Part shown: one piece after another, positions 45,901-56,470 of the stretch
Layout: the number at the start of each line of letters is the position of its first letter
Position numbering within the stretch: the first letter of the stretch is position 1
From: Armillaria gallica
Taxonomy: Eukaryota; Basidiomycota; Agaricomycetes; Agaricales; Physalacriaceae
Length of the DNA stretch: 64,000 bases
Direction of reading: 5' to 3'
Assembly (NCBI GenBank): GCA_037576215.1
Contig: JBANDB010000007.1
Span: 3,565,001 to 3,629,000 of the forward strand
Made by a program: the position numbers and the translations under genes
The notes under the pieces: model-generated
What the model saw: only the letters and a program-made list of their open reading frames with translations
Told to the model about the DNA's origin: nothing
The model's database searches: none

Positions 45901-47570
45901 TTTTAGACCGGCATCCCGATGCATTCATTGAGCTTGGGGTCGACACTTACCGTGCCTTGTTTGAGCATCACTTCTTGCTCTGGTACACATTTTGCATGGC
46001 AGTCGGAGGATACAGCGATGCGCACCCCTTAGGTAACCGTGCACTGCTCAAGATAATTTTCCAGGTCAACGTAAGCTATTCATGCTCTATGAATATACAT
46101 GTAACACAAGCTCATTGTTGCTTCCATCTAGGCTGAAGTTACAGACCAAAACCTTCGCACGTGTTTCTATCATGCCTTCTTAATCTTTGGGCGGATCACT
46201 GAATGTGATGGCTGTAGCTCGGTGAATGCAGGCATACCCTTGTCACCTTCCAACAACGTCATTTGCAGAGACTGGAAGGATTGTGGTATTGAAGCCCCTC
46301 TTGATAAGGAGCGCCTGCTGGCCCTTATACCTTGGAAGGTTGGCGAAGACCATGATCTGACCAGGACCTTGTCTGTATTTCAAGGCTCTCGATACATTCG
46401 ATATGAGTGCACGGAGGATGAGGACACTTTCCTACACAGGCTATGCTTCGGTGACGGTGTTCTACACTCCAGTGGCAGCTCTGTGCTGTTCAATATTGAC
46501 ACGGGGAGGATAGCGGAAACACCATCTGAACCAATACTTTGCTTCCCCGATTTACCATCCTACGGCAACATTTCCTATGAGCAGATGGATGCTAGTGTTC
46601 AGATCATTAGGCTCATGCAACTGCCGGATGACTTCGAGTTCTCTCATCTTACTGGTATACAATACGAAGTCATTGAGAGGCGCGACACCCTTGATGACGA
46701 TTGGGGCCATAGCACTGACAGCGGTGACAACATGACCATGTTCATCTCTATTGTCAATACTCAGACCTCTCACTGTGACAATTACCTGTTTCCTGGGTGG
46801 AGCAAGCACAGTTGCGATATAGTTCAATATGCACAGGGATTTTTCATTGTTGATAAGGATTTAGGTTCGATGCTTAAAGTCGAGCCAGGCACTGCTGGTA
46901 GCAACAAATGGATGACCCTGGATGACCGCGAAAATATCCATGGGTTCACTGTCATGGAAGATGGATCTAGGTTACTAGGATGGACGGCAGACACAAGCTT
47001 GATATTGTTACGAGAGTGGGAAACATCAACGGGTACTCTGTGTTCTGACCACATACATGGCAGGTTATAGTCTTTGTCATCTTTACGGCAATATTGACCA
47101 TTTGGGATACAGGTTTTCCTGGTTTCAAAGGGGATGCCAAATTGTGGGATACTGACAGTAGGCGCTATAAGAGTGCGCTTTGCTATATTCGTTGCCAAAT
47201 GTCGCCCGACGGCTCGAAGGTAGCCATCACCGATAAGGCAAGGTCGCAGACATGCATATTGGGAGTCACGTCCGGATCTAGTAAGGATAATATCGCGGAG
47301 CCTATAGAAGTCGTCGAAAATGTGTACGACTTGGCGTGGTTTCCTGATAGCAAGACATTTGCCTACCTTCGAGATTGGAGACGTGCAGAGAGGGCGGACT
47401 GGTGGTTGTGGGATGTTGTTGTTCGAGATCCTGCGAGCAGACAGAGCACAACAATTCACTGTTCGAACGGCCCCGTTAATCACCGTCGAATATTTGTGAC
47501 TGATGATGGGTGCAGGCTTATTACTCAGGACGACGAATCATTCATGACATGGGACGTTTCGGATTTATAG
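42928..47570 (+). CDS. NLR copy 2: C2-NACHT-beta-propeller STAND protein, complete
   Basis: Ten exons join in phase to 1,379 residues: 42928-43038, 43092-43339, 43388-43512, 43565-43917, 43969-44019, 44077-44272, 44323-44466, 44518-46070, 46132-47032, 47113-47570. Domains: N-terminal C2-like sandwich (about 55-160; YWLAIELLN, IPKWTVNLDL, FQVDVYHRRDKG); acidic linker; helical region (WISKLIDGIDTVENVIDAF; KAEEFIQGFENLREQL); NACHT NTPase with P-loop GLAGTGKSALVG (about 456), Walker B GPLVVIIDGLDESD (about 560) and LIVSSRPEER; winged-helix part with LELIHKSFDDFLRDH; C-terminal propeller-like blades (MSPDGSKVAIT, WFPDSKTFAYL, TWDVSDL). Such fungal STAND proteins are thought to act in cytosolic non-self recognition and regulated cell death: ligand sensing by the C-terminal repeats, ATP-driven oligomerisation by NACHT, and output by the N-terminal domain. 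No lesion is seen. Confidence 0.88.
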
Positions 47571-47879
47571 AATATTCGTCTGTATTCAGTATTGTACGAT
47601 ACATCTACCTCACTCGCGCTCCCTGGCACCACGATTCGAAAATCATTGAGCGCCAATCAAGATTCAAGCGTTAGGAAATAAACCGTACCGAAATTCAAGT
47701 TCAATTGAATTGAGCGTTGTCTGCTGAACTTGAAGGACGACGATTGCAACAGTTTATCATAGCATAAATACACCCAGGATCGCAGTGCCAAGCTCTCGTG
47801 GTATCGCACAAGTAGTCATCGAAGTTTAAGCAGTGGTTGACCCTACGTAGCGTATAAGCACAAGGAAACATGAGACGAG

Positions 47880-48600
47880 GTAAGAAACGAAGTTATGGTG
47901 TAGTGCTTTGATGGCAGCAACCTTGGCCTTCTTTTCAGAGATGCGCTTGGCAATGAGAGCGCTAAAAGGTGGATTGGCGAGAAACAGAAGCAGAAACAGA
48001 ATACTCACTCACACTCAGACTTCTGCTCCTTCTGGTGCTTCAATTGTTTGCGCTTGACGGAATGGAGGTGACGACAGCTCTGGAAACGGATGGGAGTAAC
48101 AAGACGCTGAATCTCGGGAGCCGCTTCACGCTCTCCTTCTTCCCGCTCTTCACCTCCTGACAGATAACATGCTTGCGGACATCATCCTCCTTGGACAAGT
48201 TGAACATCTTGTGGATGTTTGTCGCCCGCTTGGGACCGAGACGCTTGGGGAGGATAGTGTCAGTGAGGCCGGGGATTTCTGAATTTACGTCAGGACAAGT
48301 AGAAAACGAAGATAAATGTATACACACCAGCATCTCCCTGCTTCACACAATGACCAACTCAGCACAGGGATATCAGGGCCCACTATGCACCCGCGGACAG
48401 ACTTTCGCTCCCTCTCACCCGTCCGGCGAGTGCGATAGCAAGAGTGACCGTCGGCAGCAACAGACGGACACGGTAGGGTAGAAGGACACCCTGCTTCATC
48501 GAGAAACCCTACTTGTCGTTTCTTCCAGTAATCCGGAAAACGTATTCCTTGGGCTCATCAGGAATGTTTTGACCTAAGGCATTGGGATGCTATTGACATA
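47880..48600 (-). pseudogene. Ribosomal protein eS6 pseudogene, unit 2
   Basis: The best-preserved of three copies. In order on the minus strand: [13 protein letters not shown], an in-frame [18 protein letters not shown], a decayed RKSVRG-like region with further stops, KQGDAG, an intron GTGTGT..CAG, IPGLTDTILPKRLGPKRA, MFNLSKEDDVRKHVICQEVK, RHLHSVKRKQLKHQKEQKSE, an intron GTGAGT..TTAG, LIAKRISEKKAKVAAIKA. This covers most of eS6, the small-subunit protein whose homologue is phosphorylated in TOR signalling, but lacks the N-terminus. Retained introns show DNA-level duplication. The working copy must lie elsewhere. Confidence 0.85.
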
Positions 48601-49900
48601 TAGGCATGCTTGATTTTTGAATGAGCGGTCTGAGCGATAGAAGCGCTGAGAAGGAAAGAAGAGTCTTGAAAGGAACGAAGTGGCTCACGGGAGAGGCGAG
48701 GCGGCGTGCGGACCGGATGAACCCGGGCGAAGTTTTTCTCTGGCATCCATTTCTTCAGCTCTCATTTATAGCAGGCCAGCCTCTGCTTTACGGTAACGCG
48801 CTCAAATTATTGTTCGAGCGAGTGCGAGGTTCGTTCCTCTGTTCTGGTATCGATGTACAACGCCGTAACTGAAGATAATCCTCTATGAACGATACTGCGC
48901 TTTCAACATGGCTTCATCCTTTTCTGCTCGTGCCGCCATACCCTCGGACCTGGTCAGCGGTGCGCCTGCCTGCCTATGCGTTATGGGAAATCTGGTCAAT
49001 TTCGGACCTCAAGGTCACCAGGTGCTTAGCGCTTAGCACTCATGGCTCCGCTCCAGCGAGCGAGTCGAGTCGGGACGCATCATCAATGTTCCAGTGTGCG
49101 CCTCGTACAGCTTCAAACCCGCTTTTCTCCATGGTATTTGTCGGCCAGACGTTTCCTACTTCACGATTTTCTCTCTTCTGCTCTTCAAAGTTCATCCATA
49201 GCCTTGGCATGATGTCCACGAAACGGTTTGCATGTTGACCTTCCTCGTTGAGGAGCCGGACTGCTCTCGTTGCTTCTGGCCGGTGTAACCTTCTCTTTTA
49301 GAATTGTTTACGATGTATAATATCTGGACTAAGATGAAGAGCAAATACTGCAGCTGCAAGACTTTGACGGGAAGGCGACATGGTACGGGTGAGTACAGTT
49401 CACCATAACCGTGTTTGATGCCTGATAGATTTTAAATAAAAGGCAGTCGATCAAGATACCAATACTCGAATACGTGAAAAACGGAATGTGCTGCAGTGGG
49501 ACAAATACGTGACAAACTAGAGTCTGCCTGCCGATTATATGTGCCGTTAGTGCATACTTCTGTTGCGGACGCCGATGTGACGCTTGAGTCTGCAAGAAAC
49601 GACAGCACCAGCATGGCCTGGATTTCAACATATATATCACGATCTTTCAATATGGAATAGAGCTATTCTCTTGTGAGGACCTCAAATATCAGTGCTATCC
49701 TGGACACGATGAAGACATCTATCCCCTCCCGAATAAGGTACGTAGCATTTCCAAGTATCCGAGATGAAAATTTGAATACTGAGATCATTTTCGCAGCTAA
49801 TCTTCTCTAAACACGGCGGTGTAACATCGCGATTCGTCTTCATTGCACCTTGTCTGTGTGTTACGCGAAGAACTCTTTTCTTGTAATCGTCTCTGTTTAG
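48560..49900. repeat. Sub-repeat S-A, unit 2
   Basis: Homologous to 34650-35640 and 62050-62690 and, more weakly, to the S-B copies. Carries CACGGGAGAGGCGAGGCGG, GACCGGATGAACCCGGGCG and CGAGGTTCGTTCCTCTGTTC. No intact frame. Confidence 0.55.
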
Positions 49901-50166
49901 TAGCCCTACCATGAAGTGAGTCTCCAGGATTCACTTTGTCCACCCATTTTCCAAAAATCGTGTTGGGACTCGAGCTCGGGTATCCCGACCATACCAATAT
50001 ACTACCAGAGAGTTTGAATTCACGTTCGTTGATATCGCTCGAGTGACGGCTAGACTCGAACGTGTGCATGGACGTTTAACCCCCAAGGCAGTCAAATTTA
50101 AGGTGTACTGGAAGAATAGTAGCGCGACACGCCCGCCGTTGGCTGGTGAGCATCAATGAAATAAAG

Positions 50167-50287
50167 AAAAAACACAACATACGCCCTCCGGACCGCCAGG
50201 AGGGCGTATGTAGCGATCTCTCTCGTTGGGAATCGAACCCAACACGAGAAAGCATTGTGGATGCTTTCTCGCTACGCCATCAGAGAG
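50167..50287 (-). ncRNA. RNA module M4 (unit 2 only)
   Basis: Minus strand: CTCTCTG, A box TGGCGTAGCGAGAAAGC, a perfect 7-bp stem AAAGCAT/ATGCTTT, B box GGGTTCGATTC within a 5-bp T-like arm, then a perfect hairpin CATACGCCCTCC/GGAGGGCGTATG (50178-50189 with 50199-50210, extendable to 13 bp) and T6 at 50172-50167. Upstream TGTACAT lies 45 nt away. Closest to type II but with its own middle stem. Confidence 0.65.
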
Positions 50288-50588
50288 TTGTTATTACTAC
50301 AGGAGGTCTCACTGTGAGCTCTCTGTCATTTATGTACACCGTGCGTAGCTCACTGAGTCGGAGAGTGGCCGTCGTTGAGTTACGTTGATTCTCTTGAGGA
50401 ACCACCTGAAATGTGGGTGTCTGTATACTAGAGTCGAAGAGGGACTTAAATTCACAAGAGGACGTGAATAACGAGAATCTGTAAGCTTACGCTGGCGTAT
50501 AAATGAACCAAACTAGGTTCGACATGAAAAAAAGAGTCCGTCCAAGGCATCGAAATAACGAATTTGGGAGGACGTGAAGTTTCCAAGC

Positions 50589-50705
50589 AAAAAGTGTCGC
50601 AACGCACACCCTCCTGTCCTTGGGAGGGCGCACACTCCAATCTCTCTGGCTGGGAGTCAAACCCAGCCTTCACAGCCCGTGCTTCGCCGATATGCCAACA
50701 GAGAG
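50589..50705 (-). ncRNA. RNA module M5 (type I)
   Basis: Minus strand: CTCTCTG, A box TTGGCATATCGGCGAAGC, T-like arm GCTGGGTTTGACTCCCAGC, CAGAGAG, hairpin with inner CCTCC/GGAGG and some A-C mismatches, T5 at 50593-50589. TTTACAT at 50761-50755, 50 nt upstream. Counterpart of M1 and M8. Confidence 0.62.
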
Positions 50706-51012
50706 TTGAGTATATCCAGTGTCGCTGGTCCCATATCGCCGTGGCAATTCGTTTATGTAAATGTATCCACGACCTACAGTCAGCTTCATTTGAAGAAAAC
50801 ATCGCGCATTGTCAGGCTGGCAAAGGCTCGAAAGGCTCTGCATCGAAGCAATATGCTTCGCATAGAGAACATTGGTAGCGGTACTTAAGGCCGATAGCGG
50901 AAAGAAGCCGCTCCGTTCGGAAAGAATCACTGAGTGCGAGAGTTTGCTGCTTGCCTGAAATTACTGGGGTAATTGGTGTTCCGAAAATCACTGAACAGAA
51001 GAGGGTTTGTCC

Positions 51013-51132
51013 AAAAAGCCTCACAACACACGCCCTCCCGTATTGAGGGCGTGTGTTACGATCTCTCTCGCAGGGAACTGAACTCAGCTATGGGAAGCGA
51101 TGACGCCGCTTCTCCGATATACCATCAGAGAG
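51013..51132 (-). ncRNA. RNA module M6 (type II)
   Basis: Minus strand: CTCTCTG, A box TGGTATATCGGAGAAGC, 6-bp stem GAAGCG/CGCTTC, B-box position GAGTTCAGTTC (weaker), GAGAGAG, perfect 12-bp hairpin ACACACGCCCTC/GAGGGCGTGTGT (51026-51037 with 51045-51056), T5 at 51017-51013. TTTACAT at 51186-51180, 48 nt upstream. Counterpart of M2 and M9. Confidence 0.62.
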
Positions 51133-51543
51133 TCAATGGCTGTCCTACAATGGACTATATCACAGTCGAACTATGATGTATGTAAAGACGCCATCAAAGA
51201 AAAGAGGGTGGGCGTAAATTGAGGCTGGTACGATGGTATCTCGTCATTCCGAAGCAAAGTGTCCAGGATCGGAACGAAGAGAAAAAGAGCACTGAATAAG
51301 AGATACAGGGTACAGTGAGCTAGCTGGATGTGGAATGAAAAGAGGAAACCTACTCATTCAAATTACATGGCAATACCTCTCAAGAAAATCAAACGTAGGG
51401 GACTGGAGCCAATTCTGCTTCAAGGTCTTTGACGAGAATTGGTGGTAGATACTTATCGTGTTGACGTCGAAGGGATAGAAGAGTAAGCTGACTTTAAAAT
51501 GGGACGTCGCCGAGAACAGAATAGAAAGTGATCCGCCTTGGAC

Positions 51544-51630
51544 AAAAACAATGCGCTGCGATCCCTCTTGCCGGGAGTCGAATCCAGCGTGCGAATGAAA
51601 GGCACGCATCACTGATATGCCAACAGAGAG
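51544..51630 (-). ncRNA. RNA module M7 (type III, hairpin lost)
   Basis: Minus strand: CTCTCTG, TTGGCATATCAGTGATGCG in the A-box position, B box GGATTCGACTC, closing AAGAGGG, then only 15 nt to T5 at 51548-51544. The GC-rich hairpin present in M3 and M10 is deleted. TTTACAT at 51679-51673, 43 nt upstream, is intact. Confidence 0.55.
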
Positions 51631-51659
51631 TTGACAAGAGGAGGCTTCGCTGGCATTAA

Positions 51660-52930
51660 GGTGTCGTCGTTTATGTAAACAGATATAAGAGCAACCTGAT
51701 GGACGTTGTGCTCTAGGCGCAGGGCATGCGGTCGAGTCGATACGGAAGCGCGATGGTGGGTCAAAAGAAGAATGGAAATAACGGTAGAAAAGGTAGTCCG
51801 TCACGGTACTCATTCCAAAAGCGAGGGTCCACTGATGTGAGGAATCTGCAGAGGAATCTTGGATCTGGTGATGTAGATTCGAACGAATGCCGACGATGTC
51901 AACCGATAGCTTTGCGCGGCCAACTGGACACAGGGACAGAGAGCGATGCAAAGTTGCGAAACATGTCCAGAATACTTAGACGTGTACGAATGTCCGGCTT
52001 TGCATAGGGCTCGTCCATCGTCTGAGTGAGGGAACATGATAGGAAGGAATAATAGCGATCTGTGGCGTCTGAGGCATGGTGGAGCTTTGAGGAAATCTGC
52101 GATACGGGCTGGTTCCATGGGCCACTCTGGGCGTGCTCGAGAATCCTGGAAGAACGAATCCGATAGAGGTTGCGCCCTTCGTCCCAAATGATGATTGTAC
52201 AGGTCCCCAAAGAAGGAGTAGGCGCCTATTCCTTCGCCCCGTGGACATCAGTCACAGCGGGCGGGTCCAACTGCAAGGTTTCCATCAGCCCTGTTTCTCC
52301 AGATCCTCTTCCTGTACCTTTAAACACCATACACGGATGGATGCAAGTTTGAGGAGATCGTACATCTACGAGATTGAGTGCAAGTTCGAGGTTTGTTCAT
52401 GGAAGGGAGATATAGCCGCGCATGTACAGTCGCCGATAAAGTATGGGTCGTCTCACAGACAACCTATACGAGAAGCTAGTCGATGTGCGAACGAGTTGCG
52501 TGGGTGCCGGGCGGGAAAGATGGGAGCATCGCAGGTTGAATCCACCATATAGGATCAGCTATCAGCGATAGATTCATCTTCCATCGCATGAAAAGCGATA
52601 GTCTGCATCCGCGCGTTAATCAAACGAGGATGAAAGGATGACAGACTCGACGTACTGTAGGAAATTGGTTTGTTCGGGATGTCGGCCGGAGTGATGAGCG
52701 GGGAGAATGAGTGTGCACGTCTAAGCCACGAGTATTATGGTCTCCAAAAACGGGAGCGTTGAGACGCCGAGAAGGGGGGGTATATGGAGATGCTGGTGCG
52801 GATACTGGGGTGCGGTCCGGTGTCCAAAAGTCAACTGTTGACCCGCACGCTCATCGAGCACACCACTACAGCCATCGCAAAACCACCTGAATCGACCGCG
52901 ACTTCTTTGGACCCTTCCCTCATGCATTAG
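51660..52930 (-). pseudogene. Decayed minus-strand coding remnant, unit 2
   Basis: Homologous to 36850-38060. Open pieces such as TRLSILDMFRN, GPWNQPVSQISSKL and VSTLPFLETIIL occur in frames that do not agree with those of unit 1. No recognised family. Confidence 0.4.
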
Positions 52931-54399
52931 ACCTCGTCGATATACACCTCCCTGCCGTCCCTCTCTGGAGCGCAATTTACACAGGGCCTTTGGAAGAGCA
53001 ACTCGGATAGCGAGACTACCGCCTCCGAACAACTAGTCGTTGCGGATGTTGGTATCAGTCACTATCTGGGAGTGCAGACCAGATCCAACAGATATGGCTA
53101 CCCAAGACACTTTGAGCTAAAGCGAGTGTCGACACCGAGCGGCTCACAGCTCTGTCGCATGTAGACACTTCTTGGTGCGTTATCCATTCTCAGGCGCTTT
53201 ATGCTGTTGATACAATCTTTAGTGTGTATCACCAGCTCATCCGTCCAGCACGCTCTTTGCACTATTAGCACAGCTCATCGTGGCCTTATCGACACTCGTT
53301 GCAACTCGGACTGTAGACATTGCATCCCCAAATTCGACATGCTTTTCGGCTCTCGAGCTTCAATCTCGCACAAGACCATGATGGCCACTGAAACATGGCT
53401 CAGGACTTCTGCAACCCGTATGAAAGAGCATCTTATTCATCGTGAGTGTCGTTGGTCTAGTGACATATTTTCATTGACCCATTTCTAGGCGGTTTTTGCT
53501 CGTCTTATTATGGCTCCTCCTCCCGTTAACCTTCGTCCTCGTTGGTGCCCGCCCGTATGCTTGATATTGGATCTCATCGTTTTCGGCGCGCAAAGAAGAT
53601 CGGACCTCATGAGATTTGGGATTGCGGGTGTGCTCTCTCTATACACACCTCATTTTCTCACTGATTTAGCGTTGTCGTTCAGGATGCTTGGCTCATACAT
53701 GCCATGAATGTGTATTCAGGAATCGATATCGATTGGCGTACTACGCAGACCATTCGCACTCGGTTACTATGCGGCACAGATGGCTAGCTAGTGTATTCAG
53801 GGTGCGTCAATTCTCCTTTTGATGTTTTCATTTGGAACTAATCAATGCAGCTATGTGGGTAGACTTGTATTCACTGCCCATTACTTCACCGACAACCCAT
53901 CGCGAAGTTTGTATCTAGAACACACCTTCAATAGTTATCAAGTCGTCCATACTCGTATTGCCACCGGACACTACGCTACCATCGACTATCGTAGATTTGC
54001 AAAGAACGACCGTGAAGACTCCGTTCATTTTTCAGGATGGTGGCTATCTCGCTAGATGACGACCTCCTAAGCACACACCGTTTCTGGTAGGCGACTCCGG
54101 AGGCAGCGCTGTCGTTGCAAATTCAGAGAAAAGCCACACGTCCTGTGTATGCCAACGCTCGGCAACGTATTCGAGCGATTCTCCTGAAAGCTCTACGCGA
54201 ATTTGACCCTTGCGGACATGCGTAGTACTGAGTGTTGCTTTGCAGACGTTTTCTGCAAGCAGGAGAGCAAGGTTGATACTCTGCATAGTGGAGCGTTGCC
54301 GCCACAGTCCCATCGTAGTGCCTATCCTATTCTCTTAAAGTGCACTCCCTGTTTGATTGTCAGTTTCAGGCGCGCGAACATGTCTTTTGCGTGGCTCTC
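52931..54399 (+). pseudogene. Plus-strand coding remnant and spacer, unit 2
   Basis: Holds the counterpart of the 38339-38730 remnant: RTSATRMKEHLIH, the same short GTGAGT..CTAG intron, AVFARLIMAPPPVNLRPR. Beyond it, the minus strand at 54313-54044 has an open 89-codon frame (MGLWRQRSTMQSINLALLLA) that is broken in unit 1. Confidence 0.35.
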
Positions 54400-55750
54400 C
54401 TTGGACAGAACGTGTCGATTTAGGGAATTGGGGTTTTTTATGGATATATAGATATACATGATCTGTAAATGAATTTCAACTGCCAAGTAACAGAAAATAC
54501 CTACAGACCAAGTTGGTGATTTACGGAGGGGCGAATCGGGCGCTTGAACCGGATAAACCCGGGCTTCCTTTCCAACTCACCGTGACCTCGCTTTTTGCAT
54601 TCTCTGACATTCCGTCTTCTCAGCTCGCATTTAATGGCAAGTCAACCTTTGTTGTACGGTTACATTGCATCAACCTCGTTGACACTATTCAAAGACTCGC
54701 TGGAGAAAAAGTGGCGCGCATTCAAATTTGTATTGCTAGAGCAAGGGTGAAGTTCTTTGTTTCGTTCTGATACCGTACGCCACTGGAGATCATTCAGTAC
54801 AGCCGCCGTTATTCTGATAACAATTCTGTTCTTTTAACTCCTTGTCGGCCCGTGACACGTGAAGCTTTGACGCTGAAGATGCAAAACCTCGTCGAGCCCA
54901 TATACCAACACCGCCTGCCTTGCGCTTCAAATGGTTTCTGCGAATCCGTATCTCTTCGTTGTATTTATCAGGCGTTTCTCACTTCCAGTCTCTTCTACTC
55001 TTCATCAATGGCCTGCAAGATTCCCGCGGAATGGCGTGCATATTGATCATCGTCGCCAAAGAATTGGACTCTTCTTTTCGATTCGACCCAGACGCACATA
55101 TCTGGGCTAAGTTGAAGGAGAAAATCATGTAGCTGTGAGACTTGGCCGGAAAAGCGATACGGTAGCAGTGAGTATAATTCAGTTGGATTCAATACGACCA
55201 GGTTTGACGCTTATAAACGGACAGGCGATCAAGATACCGATGATCAAGGACGTGAAAAGCAGAACGTACTACAACTGGACGACCGCGCGACTGACTGTAC
55301 TCTGCCTGCCGGTTATACATGCGGCTCTTTCTGCAAAAACCAACATCAGCCACTACGCAGCAGGATGGCCTGGATCTCGACACATATATCACGGCCTTGC
55401 AAGATGACAATACAACAAGCCCTTTCCCTACAAAGATCCCACATATATCAGTACAGTCCTCAACACGATGATGGTGTCTATCTGTTCCTAACGTAAGTAG
55501 TCCTCGAAATGCTATGCCACAAGATGAACATTGAGATGTTTTTCGCGGTGATGCCCAACCAACATCCTCTAAGCATGGCAGTGTAACATAATACATTATG
55601 CTTCGTCTTCATACTGCCTTGTCTGCGTAGTAGTCGAACCTTCCTAGAGACGTCTGACGAAGGACCCCTTTTCTTGTCAATCAACCTCTTACGTCTGGTC
55701 GTGAGCACGAACCCGATGTTCAGTTCTTTTCGCCGGTTATTCGGATGATT
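54400..55750. repeat. Sub-repeat S-B, unit 2
   Basis: Closely matches 40960-42350: GGACAGAACGTGTCGATTTA, AGGGAATTGGGGTTTTTTAT, CCGGATAAACCCGGGCTTCC, CGGACGACCGCGCGACTGAC-type blocks. A short frame KELDSSFRFDPDAHIWAKLK ends at a TAG. Degenerate. Confidence 0.6.
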
Positions 55751-56303
55751 GGGTTAGATCACCCGGCATTTGTAGCCGGTTCAAGTTACGTAAAAAACCC
55801 GATAACAGTGAGTGGTCGTGAGTGACGAAGGCAAACTCTCTTTTTGGAGAATATCGCCTCGTCCCCTCCGCGCTTCCTAACTGTCGATACATGGAGCCCC
55901 TCGATATCCCTCGACTTGGCACGTGAACTCTTCAAATGGGTGAGTGTGCAGCCTCGTTGATATTATATTGGCTCATCATCAGTTTCCACTTTCAGACTTG
56001 CGACTTGGCGCTTTACCTTTACCTTCGAACTGCCGTTTTTAATACTCGCGAAACAAAATGGAAAGGCACTGCCACTGGCTGCAGACCACAGTAGCGTCCG
56101 GGTTGAGATTTTATGCATCCTTCCCCGGCGCTATACGGGCCCAACGGGTGGTGCAGTGCATTTTTTTAAAATGAGACTGTCGGCGGAGCATTGAGTCATG
56201 ACTATGGCGTACCGCTACCAGCAGTGACACAGTGGCGGTAGCAATATTCGGTATCTTTCCAGATCGAAGCAGCTGAAAACCTGTGCATTCCGAAGTCAAA
56301 GCC

Positions 56304-56449
56304 ATGATGCCGTAAGTCATCCATTCACCGCGTGTACAGCACCTTCTCTTCCACAGCACCTCCATCGTCCAGCATTGAGCATCGAGATGGAAAAACGGTG
56401 AGCGCTCTCATTACGGTTTCTAGAATGATTTGTGCTCATAAAATAGCAG
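56304..56449 (+). pseudogene. Damaged first coding exon of NLR copy 3
   Basis: Corresponds to copy 2 exon 1 (42928-43038). Both read APPSSSIEHRDGK- or SPPTTIVEYEHRD-like residues before a GTGAGC donor, and a phase-compatible AATAGCAG acceptor follows. In copy 3 the initiating ATGATG is followed at once by CCG TAA, and a deletion of about 11 bp before TACAGCACC shifts the frame. Confidence 0.65.
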
Positions 56450-56470
56450 GTATCGCTTTCGTCAGATCAA

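Larger units (their letters stand above)
32092..46070. repeat. Segmental duplication, unit 1
   Basis: First unit of the tandem array. Homology to the other units begins abruptly near 32092, inside what is intron 8 of the NLR gene, and its equivalent next begins at about 46071 (period 14.0 kb). Order inside: NLR 3' fragment, eS6 pseudogene, sub-repeat S-A, RNA modules M1-M3, minus-strand remnants, plus-strand remnant, a unit-1-only insert (about 39.3-40.95 kb), sub-repeat S-B, NLR copy 2 exons 1-8. Confidence 0.8.

Noticed and set aside
44541..45924. Several minus-strand frames inside the NACHT exon of copy 2
   Set aside because: They are antisense shadows of a strongly conserved coding exon; the same shadows appear in copy 3.
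36158..50287. Hairpins as Dicer-type microRNA precursors
   Set aside because: The stems are only 10-13 bp. Fungal Dicer products need about 20 or more paired positions, so a stability or termination role fits better.
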